NCBI GenBank assembly: GCA_020829485.1
Contig: JAIVFU010000075.1
Location: 1 to 31,763 of the forward strand
Direction: 5' to 3'
DNA: 31,763 nt
Source: Nostoc sp. CHAB 5834
GTDB lineage: Bacteria; Cyanobacteriota; Cyanobacteriia; Cyanobacteriales; Nostocaceae
Part shown: positions 17,117 through 25,309 of the stretch, piece after piece
Numbering within the stretch: the first letter of the stretch is position 1
Layout of the letters: every line of letters starts with the position of its first letter
Position numbers and translations under genes: made by a program
Notes under the pieces: generated by a model
Databases searched by the model: none
Told to the model about the DNA's origin: nothing
What the model saw: the letters and a program-made list of their open reading frames with translations, nothing else

Positions 17117-17345
17117 TCACTTTGGAGCATTGCTCCCACTCACAGATTGCTTGCACTCCACTCCATGTTCAGGCTGATGTCCGCCGCCATGCCAAATACA
17201 GTCGGACACGGGATTATCAGATATAGGCTCAATTGTGGGATAAATTCCTCGATTAATTTGGTGAGCAGCAGCGATAATAGCACAAGTTTTAGCTTGGCGG
17301 AATACCTGGGTCAACCGCACCACGGGAACTCGCCCAGAGTTTAGT
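17117..17345 (-). pseudogene. recD2: RecD2-type helicase, internal fragment
   Basis: The minus strand reads LNSGRVPVVRLTQVFRQAKT, then CAIIAAAHQINRGIYP, PISDNPVSDCIWHGGGHQPE and HGVE. This matches the middle of RecD2-type helicases, in the motor region following the Walker B domain. A stop lies just upstream (about 17350) and the similarity ends near 17150. Only about 65 codons remain. The N-terminal piece of a recD2 gene lies 9.2 kb away at 7412-7882 on the same strand, so one ancestral gene may have been split by a rearrangement. Confidence 0.65.
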
Positions 17346-17427
17346 CTCTATTGATGTAAGTTTTTTTTTTAAAATGCACCTATACCGTTATTGTTAAGTT
17401 GATGTCTTTATTATTTTTGTTCAGTCA

Positions 17428-18183
17428 ATGAGCAAGATCATTGCAGTTTTTAATCAGTCGGGTGGTGTAAGCAAAACCACTCTGACAATGAATTTAGGCT
17501 ATCATTTGGCTCAAAGTAAGCAGAAAGTTTTATTAGTGGACATGGACCCCCAAGGTTCACTAACTGCTTTTATGGGATTAGAACCATCTGATCTAGACAA
17601 GACAGTTTATGAAGCTATTATCGGAGAAGAACCATTACCAATTCATCAGAATATACATGGGATGGATTTGGTTCCCGCAAATATAAACTTAAGTGGTGCA
17701 GAATTAGAACTTGTAATAGCAGATATGCGAGATATTCGCCTGAAAGAGGCACTTGAACCAGTTCTCACACAATACAACTTCATTTTAATTGATTGTCCGC
17801 CAAGCCTCGGTATTCTTAGCTATATTAGCTTGGTGGCTGCCACTCACGTACTCATTCCTATTCAAACTGAATATAAAGCTTTAAAAGGAACAGAACTATT
17901 GTTAACAACTATTGCTCGTGTTCGTTCTCGTGCCAATAAAAAATTGAAAATTGCCGGAGTGGTTCCGACCATGTATGATAATCGAACTGGACAAGGCTCT
18001 CAAAGTTTACAATCAATTACTAATTCTTTGTCAAAAATTGGCACGATTTATTCAGCTATTCCTCGCTCAGTAGTTTTCGCTGATGCTGCTCAAGAGCATA
18101 TACCGTTAGCTCTTTATAATCCTAAGCATCCATCTGTTAATATTCTTAAACAGATTGCCCAAAGTTTGGAAACTTTGCCATGA
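17428..18183 (+). CDS. parA: ParA-type partition ATPase
   Basis: A 251-residue ParA/Soj-like ATPase without an N-terminal DNA-binding extension (type Ib size). The P-loop is NQSGGVSKTTL (about 9-19). The usual KGGxGKTT signature lysine before GG is Ser here, while the catalytic K of the KTT is kept. Walker A' is LLVDMDPQGSL, and the B motif is ILIDCPPSLGIL. It would position plasmid copies by ATP-dependent binding to the nucleoid together with ParB. The stop overlaps the parB start by four bases (ATGA). The promoter should lie in the AT-rich 17346-17427; no precise site was called. Confidence 0.93.
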   Translation: MSKIIAVFNQSGGVSKTTLTMNLGYHLAQSKQKVLLVDMDPQGSLTAFMGLEPSDLDKTVYEAIIGEEPLPIHQNIHGMDLVPANINLSGAELELVIADMRDIRLKEALEPVLTQYNFILIDCPPSLGILSYISLVAATHVLIPIQTEYKALKGTELLLTTIARVRSRANKKLKIAGVVPTMYDNRTGQGSQSLQSITNSLSKIGTIYSAIPRSVVFADAAQEHIPLALYNPKHPSVNILKQIAQSLETLP

Positions 18184-19130
18184 GTATAAAAAAGCGTCCT
18201 AGTCAGCCTTATCAAATGAAAGGAGTTGATGCTCTATTTGGAGTTGATGAAGCAATAGATGACAGCGCTGCTGGGCTTCTCTCAATTGAACAAATTGTTT
18301 TACCACAGCAGCAGCCTCGTCGCTACTTTGCTCCTCAAGCTATGCATGAGTTAGTAGAGTCAATCAAACAGTATGGAATTATTCAACCCCTTCTCGTTCG
18401 CCCTCAAAAAGATGGAAGATATGAATTAGTTGCAGGAGAACGACGTTTCCAAGCTGCTAAAATTGCTCAACTAGAGTTTGTACCTGCTGTGATTCGGGAA
18501 ATGACAGATGTTGAAGCGATTGAACTAGCACTTTCGGAAAATTTACAGAGAGAGGACTTAAACCCAGTTGAAGAAACAGAGGGGATTGTTGCTCTCTTAG
18601 GATTAAAACTCAATCAAACTACAGAATCAGTAATTGCTTTACTTCAATCTGCGGCTCATCCAGAACGAGAGGCTGTGGATAACGTTATCCACAGCGAAGA
18701 ATGGCAATCTCTACTGGAGGTGTTTAATACAATCGGAAGATTTTCCCCTGAAAGTTTTAGAACTAATCGTCTACCATTACTAAAACTTCCTATAGATGTT
18801 ATGGAAGCTTTACGGTCAGGACGAATTGAGTATACTAAAGCTAAAGTGATTGCACGGGTAAAAGATGAAACCCTACGTAGATCATTCTTGTCCGATGCAA
18901 TTGAAAATAATTTGACTTTAGGCCAAATCAAAGAGCGTCTTTCTCAAATCCAAGTAAAGTTGTCTGGAAATACAGAGAAAAAAACTTCTTCTTTAAAAAA
19001 GGAGATAGATGAAGCATATAGTAAAGTAAAAAAATCAAAAGTTTGGGATAATCCCAATAAGCATAAGCAATTGCAAAAAATATTATTAGAACTGGAAGCC
19101 TTATTAGTTGAAAGCAGTGATGATAACTAA
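18180..19130 (+). CDS. parB: ParB-type partition protein
   Basis: A 316-residue ParB/Spo0J family protein. The CTP/nucleotide-binding N-domain has QPLLVRPQKDGRYELVAGER with GERRFQAAKIA, and ELALSENLQREDLNPVEETE is the ENxQRxxLxxxEE box. A helix-turn-helix region follows (about residues 140-230). The C-terminus is lysine-rich and likely dimerises. It overlaps parA by four bases and should be translationally coupled. A 24-base perfect palindrome lies inside its coding sequence (18672-18695). It loads on a centromere site (parS), which I could not place with certainty. Confidence 0.92.
   Translation: MSIKKRPSQPYQMKGVDALFGVDEAIDDSAAGLLSIEQIVLPQQQPRRYFAPQAMHELVESIKQYGIIQPLLVRPQKDGRYELVAGERRFQAAKIAQLEFVPAVIREMTDVEAIELALSENLQREDLNPVEETEGIVALLGLKLNQTTESVIALLQSAAHPEREAVDNVIHSEEWQSLLEVFNTIGRFSPESFRTNRLPLLKLPIDVMEALRSGRIEYTKAKVIARVKDETLRRSFLSDAIENNLTLGQIKERLSQIQVKLSGNTEKKTSSLKKEIDEAYSKVKKSKVWDNPNKHKQLQKILLELEALLVESSDDN
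18672..18695. promoter_or_regulatory. Perfect 24-base palindrome with two DnaA-box-like 9-mers, inside parB
   Basis: The right half is GTTATCCACAGC and the left half its exact complement. Each half contains TTATCCACA, the E. coli DnaA-box consensus, in head-to-head orientation with only CG between. It codes for EAVDNVIHSE within parB. Candidate parS or DnaA-binding site; function is inferred. Confidence 0.55.
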
Positions 19131-19171
19131 GCTTTTTGATTTGAGTTAATTCTGCTTCTGTTTTATTCACC

Positions 19172-19855
19172 AGCGATCTGGGTATCAAAAAGTTCTGCAC
19201 TGATTGAGGATGCAAGACGTGATTGGTGTGCGCTGGGTGGTAGGTAGTGAAAAAGACATCATCGACCTCGGCAATATCAAACTAGGCGATCCAATCCCCT
19301 TTTCGCAAGCTGTTCTCTTTGTTACATACTCAACCTTAAGATCCCAGAAGGGTGGTAAAAGTCGGCTTAAGCAAATCATTGAGTGGGCTGGCAAGGAGTT
19401 TGATGGTGCGATCACCTATGATGAGTGCGACACAATGGGCAACGCGATAGCTATTGAGGGTCAGCTTGGAATGGTCTGAATAGCCGAGTTTTTCGATTGC
19501 AATTGAGCAATGGAGAGAAAGTGTTAGGGCGAGTAGTCAATGCAGAGAATATTCGCCAAGTTGCCAAGCAATTGGGTATGAAGAACAAGCTGCTTTCTCC
19601 AGAGGAATTAATATCTTTGGTGCTGAATGAGCGGTATTCGGAACAGTTGCCCGGAGGCGTAACCTTGCGTTGTCCTACTATTGCAAGTGAACGCCGCATT
19701 GACTTAGTTAATGCTTTATCGTTAGCTGACCGACTTGTGGCTGTGGGATGTTTTACTGAAATCATTCAATGGCGCAAGCGGGTATTTGTGCCAAAAAGCG
19801 ATCGCGCTGCATCTATTCTAGCGGCGGTGATTGAAAATGCGTTATCGAAAAGCTG
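19172..19855 (+). pseudogene. Internally deleted copy of the strawberry-notch helicase gene
   Basis: Two segments match the gene at 11544-15260: bases 19172-19476 match about 13104-13402, and 19477-19855 match about 14889-15250. The roughly 1.49 kb between them is missing, with the join at GGAATGGT/CTGAATAG. A four-base insertion (GGTAGGTAGTGAA against GGTACTGAG) also shifts the frame near 19244. The first part keeps NIKLGDPIPFSQ and DECDTMGN (DECH changed to DECD); the second part keeps the C-terminus KLLSPEELISLVLNERYSEQ. It cannot make an active enzyme. It follows parB by about 40 bases. Confidence 0.85.
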
Positions 19856-19859
19856 AATC

Positions 19860-20044
19860 GCATTCTCATATTTTTCGATTTGGAACTGAATTAGTCCTAT
19901 AGTATTATGAATTTCAGCAAAATTAGGATTAAGTAGTAATGCCTCTCCAAAGCACTCGATAACTGCATCTAAATTACCTGATTTTAGATGTGCCAGACCT
20001 TGATTATAAGAAACCTGTGCTTACTCTAAATTAACCGTCTCCAT
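19860..20044 (-). pseudogene. TPR-repeat protein, 5' fragment with early stop
   Basis: From ATG 20044 (GGAG nine bases upstream) the frame reads METVNLE-stop, then continues in frame as AQVSYNQGLAHLKSGNLDAV and IECFGEALLLNPNFAEIHNT, two tetratricopeptide repeat helices pairs (NPNxAEIHNxxG). A TAA at the eighth codon kills it, and the gene is cut at about 19860, where the helicase remnant begins on the other strand. It would have been a protein-interaction TPR protein. Confidence 0.6.
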
Positions 20045-20094
20045 AGCGTTGTTCTCCTTTTTCATCGCCTTAAAAAGGCTATTTTAGGATAAAT

Positions 20095-20967
20095 CTATCT
20101 TTGTAAGTCTATTTGTTGTGTTTGAGATTTAGCCAATATTTTATCAATTTGACTATTCGCATCCTCAAAAGTTTGCAATATCTGTGGAGTTACTTTATTA
20201 GTCTGTACCTGACCAGATTGTAAATTTAAAATTACCTCCCCATTTTTCTGCGAAATAGTTAAATCTCTCTGCTGGGTATTGAAAGCCAAATCATAAATTT
20301 TCCCTTGAAATTGAGTACCATTTTCATTAGACTTACCCCAGACCATGCCAATCCTTTGAGCAATTTGAGTCAACCGACTGATAGCTTCAAGCTCAAATGT
20401 ATCTTTCTTCATTACTGTCAACGCTTCGGCTGATAATTGCTCACCAGCTTTAAACCCATTAGCCACTTCTACAATGCGTTTTTTGTAATTCTCCGACTTC
20501 CCTAACTTATCGGCGGCATTATACCAATTTCTCAAATCATCAATAGTAACTGATTGAGTTTGGACTGTTTGATTAGGTGAGGCTCTATTTTGTGGTTCAG
20601 GAAACGGGACTATTTTCCCGTCCACATAATCCCCCAAGGGTTCAAGATGTAGTCCCCAGACCTGCCCTTTGCCCGTGAACAATTCTGGTAATGCTTTGGG
20701 TGAGTGCTTTTCCATGTCAGCCCATTGCTGTTGATAAACGGGGTCAGCAATCATATTAGGTGTGATTTGATACTGCTTACCTACTCGAAAGGCGACTTGC
20801 TTATCAATACCTGTCGCCAGAGCAATATCACCTTCCTTAAACCTATACTGTTTGTATGGCTGATAAGCTCTGGTGGTGTGAGTTCGACCATATCCTCTCA
20901 TCGCATCAATGCAAGTATCCACGGGTAAAGGATTAGTGTCACCATGCATGATTAAAGGGTAGTTCAT
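20095..20967 (-). CDS. Unidentified protein, second gene of a pair (about 290 residues)
   Basis: Starting at ATG 20967 (MNYPLIMHGDTNPLP) the product is 290 residues. ATG 20949 is an alternative, and the frame is open upstream to 21126 only because it runs over the previous gene. The start overlaps the end of the 808-residue gene by 29 bases, so translation is likely coupled. The front half is rich in Tyr, Pro and basic residues (GRTHTTRAYQPYKQYRFKEG), and a repeat of helical Gln-rich sequence makes up the last third. No catalytic motif, signal or membrane segment was seen. I do not recognise the family; the pairing with the 808-residue gene suggests a joint function. Confidence 0.7.
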   Translation of the reverse strand: MNYPLIMHGDTNPLPVDTCIDAMRGYGRTHTTRAYQPYKQYRFKEGDIALATGIDKQVAFRVGKQYQITPNMIADPVYQQQWADMEKHSPKALPELFTGKGQVWGLHLEPLGDYVDGKIVPFPEPQNRASPNQTVQTQSVTIDDLRNWYNAADKLGKSENYKKRIVEVANGFKAGEQLSAEALTVMKKDTFELEAISRLTQIAQRIGMVWGKSNENGTQFQGKIYDLAFNTQQRDLTISQKNGEVILNLQSGQVQTNKVTPQILQTFEDANSQIDKILAKSQTQQIDLQR

Positions 20968-23365
20968 CGGAATCGGTTTGCCTGCAAATAACAGAAAAAT
21001 TACTTTGAATAATAGCGTCGGCGTGTGTAAGTTGTCCGGTTTTGAGTAGCCCAAGCTGTCTGAGCGCGTCTTTGTCTTTTTTAAAATGCAATACTCCCAA
21101 GGGTTCACCATTGAGAAATACTGCATCTCTAGTTTTTAAAGGTGGCGTTTCGATAGTCAGTTTTCGATAATCTTGATCATTGAATGACTGACCAGAAAAA
21201 TCATAAAAGTTAATTTTGTTAATTTTCAGGAGATGACCATTGGGAGACTCACCCAGCACAAAAGCTTGATCTCCAATTTCAGAAATTGACGTGAGCTTTA
21301 ATTTTAGAGGATTACCACTTTTCAGGTAATCAATTTGTTTTAACTGTTGGGCAGAATCACTGTCTAACTCACCCAAAGTCAAAGCATCAATTTTGATTTT
21401 CACTGTTTTGTCAGGAACGGGCACAGTGCCAATTTCTAAGTTGACCGATTCGGCGTTAAAAACAAGTCCTGCATAAGAGAAGTTCTTGAGTTCACGGATA
21501 GTAATTTCAATCGGCTCGTTTCCTGGCAGTCCAATAGTTGCTTTGGCAGTAGCAGGCTCTACCCCAACCATACTTGCTTGCGCTTTCGTACCAATGGGAA
21601 GCTGTGCGGTTCTGGTTTCGAGCATGGCGAATTCCTTATATTCGCCGTCAGTATCCTGTACAAATAACAGCCTGGAAACGTGGCGCTCATGTCCCGGTGG
21701 GTGGTGAGAGGCTCTGATTTCTATCGGGTGCTTTTCGGTGGGATTCCAGTCTCGACCCAAAAATTGATTTGCTTCATTCAAAAGTGTGACTAACTTCGAT
21801 TCGGTAAATTGCAACTTATCTAAGCGAGAAATAATCTCAGTTGGGAAAGCAGTGAAGGCAAAATTAGAGACTTTTTTAGCGATGTTTGATGGCTCGGTTT
21901 TTTCTTTTCTTGCAACTTCGAGTTCATCTTGGCGGGATGCACAGATGTTCCAAGCGGCGGCAGCAGATGCAAGTTTTTCTGACTCTGGGATAGAGGCATA
22001 AAATGCTTCTGCCGTCTCCTGCGCCAAGGCAAAGAGTAGTTTAGTTTGGCTTCTAGTAAGTTCTGGTTTTAGTTCTAGGAGTTTAGCTCCCTGCATGGTC
22101 ATCCCCGCCTTGAGGTTGTGGTCAGTCACAGATTGTTGGCTAACTGTTCCAAGATGACGGTATGCGGGTTTTCCATCCAAACCTATCTCACCATCTATCT
22201 GTGCAACTACTAATAATCGGTGAGGGCGTTCAAAACTTCTGAATTTTTCTGGAATTTCATCTAGGCGAATGTTCAACATCTGGGCTTTCCAGATTAAGGG
22301 GTGTCCGTAACGGGTGAGATTGGTAATTTCCAGTTTCGCCCCTTGTGGAGTTTGCACTATTGCGGACGGCCCTTTCTCAGTTTCACGCCGTTGGGACATA
22401 CGTACCGCAGCGTTGAACTTCAGATCAAACTCATATTTGGCGGCGATCGCTGCAAATTTTTGCTGTGGTGTAAATTCTACTCCTTTGAATAAGTCTTTAA
22501 ACTGGACAATGGGGCGCGATTCTAACTGTGATTCTTGGAAATATTTATTGGTTTGGCTAATTAATAATTCTACTGGCGAGTAGCCCTTTGGTGTTATACC
22601 TGTGCTTAAATAAGCTGACGAAGATTTTTTATCTTTAATATAATTAACATCACGATACAAGTAGCGGCTGTTCTCCCTGATTAAATCCATTTCAGGTTTT
22701 TTAGCGCTTTTGAATAAATCAACCGCTATTTGGTTTTGATAACATCCCTCACCAATCATTTCTCGGTACATTAGGCGGTTAATATCCATCGCCTGCTGAA
22801 TAATCTCTCTTCTTCTGTTAGGATTCTCTGCTAGAGCTACAACAGATTGCATGAAGGGTTTGTACTCTGCTCTTCTTTTGGTTAATTTATCATATAATTC
22901 AGTTGAAATTTGCCCATAACAATCTCCTACCAGTTTCCAAGCAACCTCGTTGTCAAGGATTCCTCCATTTTCTCCCTTTGCATCAGTCGAATCATCTACT
23001 ACTAGAATATTTGATTTCTCACTAATGGCATCCCTACACGAACCTAGAAAGATAGAGCCATAAGCACCACGGTCTTTACGGTCTGGACAAAGTTTTTCAA
23101 TTACTTCTAAACATTCTGGTGGCCCATATAATAAACGTGTCTTTGAAGATAACAGAAGAACATGACCATCTGGATGATTTTTTAAGTCCTCTGATTTACT
23201 GTACTCATCAATATGTCCAAATGAGAATTTTTTTTCAGGAAAGTAATATTCAAGTAGTGTATTGTCTAACTTCTCAGCTAAAATTGATTTAGGATTTCTA
23301 TTATTGGTATCTGGATAAATCCATTGATTTAGTCTAGTATCGAAGTGCTTGAATTCTAGTGTCAT
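20939..23365 (-). CDS. Large unidentified protein (808 residues)
   Basis: No family recognised. The first 200 residues carry an apparent Rossmann-like or nucleotide-binding stretch (HPDGHVLLLSSKTRLLYGPP, then SNILVVDDSTDAKGENGG), suggestive only. A helical middle follows (about 180-320), then a long beta-rich part with HHPPGHERHVSRLLFVQDTD and IGTKAQASMVGVEPAT near 570-620. No membrane segment is seen. No ribosome binding site precedes the ATG. The divergent gene at 23403 starts 37 bases away, so both may share a regulatory gap. Length, the absence of internal stops, and the codon-coupled downstream gene show a real gene. Confidence 0.8.
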   Translation of the reverse strand: MTLEFKHFDTRLNQWIYPDTNNRNPKSILAEKLDNTLLEYYFPEKKFSFGHIDEYSKSEDLKNHPDGHVLLLSSKTRLLYGPPECLEVIEKLCPDRKDRGAYGSIFLGSCRDAISEKSNILVVDDSTDAKGENGGILDNEVAWKLVGDCYGQISTELYDKLTKRRAEYKPFMQSVVALAENPNRRREIIQQAMDINRLMYREMIGEGCYQNQIAVDLFKSAKKPEMDLIRENSRYLYRDVNYIKDKKSSSAYLSTGITPKGYSPVELLISQTNKYFQESQLESRPIVQFKDLFKGVEFTPQQKFAAIAAKYEFDLKFNAAVRMSQRRETEKGPSAIVQTPQGAKLEITNLTRYGHPLIWKAQMLNIRLDEIPEKFRSFERPHRLLVVAQIDGEIGLDGKPAYRHLGTVSQQSVTDHNLKAGMTMQGAKLLELKPELTRSQTKLLFALAQETAEAFYASIPESEKLASAAAAWNICASRQDELEVARKEKTEPSNIAKKVSNFAFTAFPTEIISRLDKLQFTESKLVTLLNEANQFLGRDWNPTEKHPIEIRASHHPPGHERHVSRLLFVQDTDGEYKEFAMLETRTAQLPIGTKAQASMVGVEPATAKATIGLPGNEPIEITIRELKNFSYAGLVFNAESVNLEIGTVPVPDKTVKIKIDALTLGELDSDSAQQLKQIDYLKSGNPLKLKLTSISEIGDQAFVLGESPNGHLLKINKINFYDFSGQSFNDQDYRKLTIETPPLKTRDAVFLNGEPLGVLHFKKDKDALRQLGLLKTGQLTHADAIIQSNFSVICRQTDSDELPFNHAW

Positions 23366-23402
23366 AAATTTTTAATCATTCGTAATTTTTAGGAGGTTTT
23401 AT

Positions 23403-23933
23403 ATGTCGAGAATTAAACGTTGGATAAATATGCATAAGAACGAGTTCAACCCAGATGGGACTTTAAAAAATGAAGCAAGAATTGAGATGTTGTCTAGCGG
23501 AATGATTCCAGAAGCCATTGATGACTATGCCCGTAGGTTAAAAATCAAATATGATGAGTGGAAGCATTTAGATGAAACCGACCCAGAGCCGTGGCCTGTT
23601 TACACTGCCTACGATTTCTTTACAGCAGAAGAAAAGCGGCAGTTTAACCCAGATGGTTCTCTCAGACCTGAATATATAGAATACGCTCAGAAAATTGGCA
23701 TCAGTGAAAGTGCGCTGGAACAGCTTGAGTGGCGCAAGAAAATTGAAGTTGATAATTACAACAAAGTTTCTGCAAAAAAGGCAGAACAAGGTATGAACTT
23801 CGGTCAACAAGAAATGAATAGCAGAATGTATGCCAGCAGAACATACATCCAACGTCGGCAGCAGATGGAGCAAGACCTGCGTAACTTCGAGGATGTTGAC
23901 AGTTTGCCCTTCGACAAGGACACAGCATTTTAG
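23403..23933 (+). CDS. Small charged protein with internal repeat (176 residues)
   Basis: It has a strong ribosome binding site, AGGAGG, seven bases before ATG 23403. The 176-residue product is hydrophilic, with many Glu, Lys, Arg and Tyr. Two related halves are visible, FNPDGTLKNEARIEMLSSGM at about 15-34 and FNPDGSLRPEYIEYAQKIGI at about 82-101, which suggests an ancient duplication. The C-terminal third is Gln/Arg-rich and helical. No family recognised. Divergent from the 808-residue gene and closed by a terminator at 23964-24000. Confidence 0.75.
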   Translation: MSRIKRWINMHKNEFNPDGTLKNEARIEMLSSGMIPEAIDDYARRLKIKYDEWKHLDETDPEPWPVYTAYDFFTAEEKRQFNPDGSLRPEYIEYAQKIGISESALEQLEWRKKIEVDNYNKVSAKKAEQGMNFGQQEMNSRMYASRTYIQRRQQMEQDLRNFEDVDSLPFDKDTAF

Positions 23934-23963
23934 GTGAGCCGAAGCAGAACGAGTGATAATATA

Positions 23964-24000
23964 AGCTGAAAGCATTATCAAACAACGCTCTCAGCTTTTT
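23964..24000 (+). terminator. Rho-independent terminator
   Basis: AGCTGAAAGC and GCTCTCAGCT pair with one mismatch, followed by TTTTT. It terminates the 176-residue gene. Confidence 0.65.
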
Positions 24001-24012
24001 AGTAATATCCTT

Positions 24013-24174
24013 TTAATGAGCTTGAACAGCGGGTGGGTTAGCAGCAGCCGATGGTTTGACTCTGGCGAACGCCCCGTTAAAAAAGGCAATCATTCCTAAG
24101 ATGGCGAAGGCTGTAATGATTAATATGTGCAGTGAATTGAATGCCGAGCGTTCTCTAGCTACTTCAGCCCACAT
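24013..24174 (-). CDS. Small tail-anchored membrane protein, paralogue of the next gene
   Basis: From ATG 24174 the product is 53 residues, MWAEVARERSAFNSLHILII followed by TAFAILGMIAFFNGAF, a single membrane helix with a short Ala/Pro-rich tail. The frame is open upstream to a TAG near 24243, without a better start, and the upstream codons (RFFAQQTTEDQLQV) resemble the matching part of the 124-residue gene. It overlaps or follows the stop of that gene (24227), so translational coupling or a decayed second copy are both possible. The paralogy is clear: ERSxFxSLxxxIITxFAILGM is shared. Confidence 0.5.
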   Translation of the reverse strand: MWAEVARERSAFNSLHILIITAFAILGMIAFFNGAFARVKPSAAANPPAVQAH

Positions 24175-24226
24175 TACTTGCAGTTGGTCTTCCGTTGTCT
24201 GCTGGGCGAAAAAGCGAACTGTTTGG

Positions 24227-24601
24227 TTAATTGGCTTGCCGTTCTATAGCTGGAGGGATTACCCCAGACGAGCGCACAACTGACTTGTTGGAGGCGGCGG
24301 CAAGGAACGCAAACATCCCTAAAATAGCAAAAGACGTAATAATCACTTGCTGTAGGGAGGTAAATACTGACCTTTCTTTTTCCTTTTGGACAGTAATGCG
24401 ATTGATATTTTGCTGAAATGCCGACAAATATAGATAATCTAATACTTTCTCACACAAAGTAGGATCTTCACCTATCTGTACTTTCTGGCACAAGAGAATT
24501 TCTAGATGCTCCCGGCGGCGATCGCTTGTAGACAAATCGCGCTCATCCCACAGTTTTGCCTGGGTTGTATCTAAAGGTCTATTAATACCTAATATAGTCA
24601 T
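24227..24601 (-). CDS. Tail-anchored membrane protein (124 residues)
   Basis: It has an N-terminal soluble part (about 1-80) with many charged residues, then KERSVFTSLQQVIITSFAIL and GMFAFLAAA, one transmembrane helix near the C-terminus (about 84-103), and a 20-residue tail. There is no signal peptide. This is a tail-anchored topology with the bulk probably in the cytoplasm. No family recognised. The gene lies between the mini-ParM operon and the 808-residue gene, same strand as both. A shortened paralogue follows it. Confidence 0.65.
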   Translation of the reverse strand: MTILGINRPLDTTQAKLWDERDLSTSDRRREHLEILLCQKVQIGEDPTLCEKVLDYLYLSAFQQNINRITVQKEKERSVFTSLQQVIITSFAILGMFAFLAAASNKSVVRSSGVIPPAIERQAN

Positions 24602-24736
24602 ACTATGGCCTTCTTTAGTTGTTGAGTTAGCTGAGGGAACAGGTGTAATCGATAATTCAAGTACACCCTAGTGTGCTTTTTGAAAAATGGAACTCGTATC
24701 TAACTTAAGAAGTTTAAATATGCTTGCAAAAAAGAA

Positions 24737-24779
24737 CTAGCAACTTGAGTACTGAAAAAATCAAAGCTCAGGTTGCTAG
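24737..24779 (-). terminator. Hairpin terminator of the mini-ParM operon (H1)
   Basis: On the minus strand the stem CTAGCAACCTGAG / CTCAAGTTGCTAG (one mismatch) is followed by TTCTTTTTTG, a good rho-independent terminator 20 bases after the stop of the calcium-loop gene. Its loop is GATTTTTTCAGTAC in the transcript sense, shared exactly with the hairpin after mobV (29399-29437). Confidence 0.8.
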
Positions 24780-24798
24780 TAAAGTTTGAGAATGTATG

Positions 24799-25209
24799 CT
24801 ATATTTCCCAGTCCAAATCTTCAGTTGGAGATGGAGATAAAACCTGTGCCTTGGGTGATGGTTGGGGTGTATCCGGCTCTAGTGGGTTCGTCCCATCCTG
24901 AAATATTTCCTCAGCCAAAGTCCGTCCATCGCCGTCAATGTCGCTTGTGAGAAAATACTCTAAAACTTGCGGTGTAGCACCATCAATTGCTGCTTGTGCT
25001 AGTAGGGATTTAATGAATTGGGGAGATGCTGCACTATCAGCTAGTACCTTCAAAGTTTGCTCGGCATCTTGGATGGTCATTTTGGAGATATCTCTAACTC
25101 CAACTTCGTCCCAGACATCCCCGAAATACTGTCTATATTGCTGATTGAAGTCTTGCTCTTGGGCAAATCGTGATAATTCTTGTACCTGCAAATGTGTCGT
25201 TTCAGCCAT
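24799..25209 (-). CDS. Small protein with calcium-loop motif (136 residues)
   Basis: An acidic, Gln-rich N-terminal helix region is followed by LTSDIDGDGRTLAEEIFQDG and TNPLEPDTPQP. DxDGDGxTxxEEIxxxGTNPxxPDT is the bacterial thrombospondin type 3/dockerin-like calcium loop. The C-terminus is Pro/Ser-rich and ends in DLDWEI. No signal peptide is visible, which is odd for a motif usually found outside the cell. It is the last gene of the minus-strand group after the mini-ParM gene, with a 181-base gap containing a nested palindrome. Its role is not known; calcium-dependent binding is inferred. Confidence 0.65.
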   Translation of the reverse strand: MAETTHLQVQELSRFAQEQDFNQQYRQYFGDVWDEVGVRDISKMTIQDAEQTLKVLADSAASPQFIKSLLAQAAIDGATPQVLEYFLTSDIDGDGRTLAEEIFQDGTNPLEPDTPQPSPKAQVLSPSPTEDLDWEI

Positions 25210-25309
25210 ATCAATTTGCTAATGTTAATTGTTCGCGTTTATTGTTTGAGCCAACCATCTTGAGCAATTGTTGATTAAGCGGAGGGAAACACCATTCAAA
25301 GCCAAACCC

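Noticed and set aside
20968..21126. Longer N-terminus for the 290-residue protein
   Set aside because: It lies entirely over the end of the 808-residue gene, and the sequence before MNYPL is not protein-like in context; overlap starts at 20967 or 20949 fit better.
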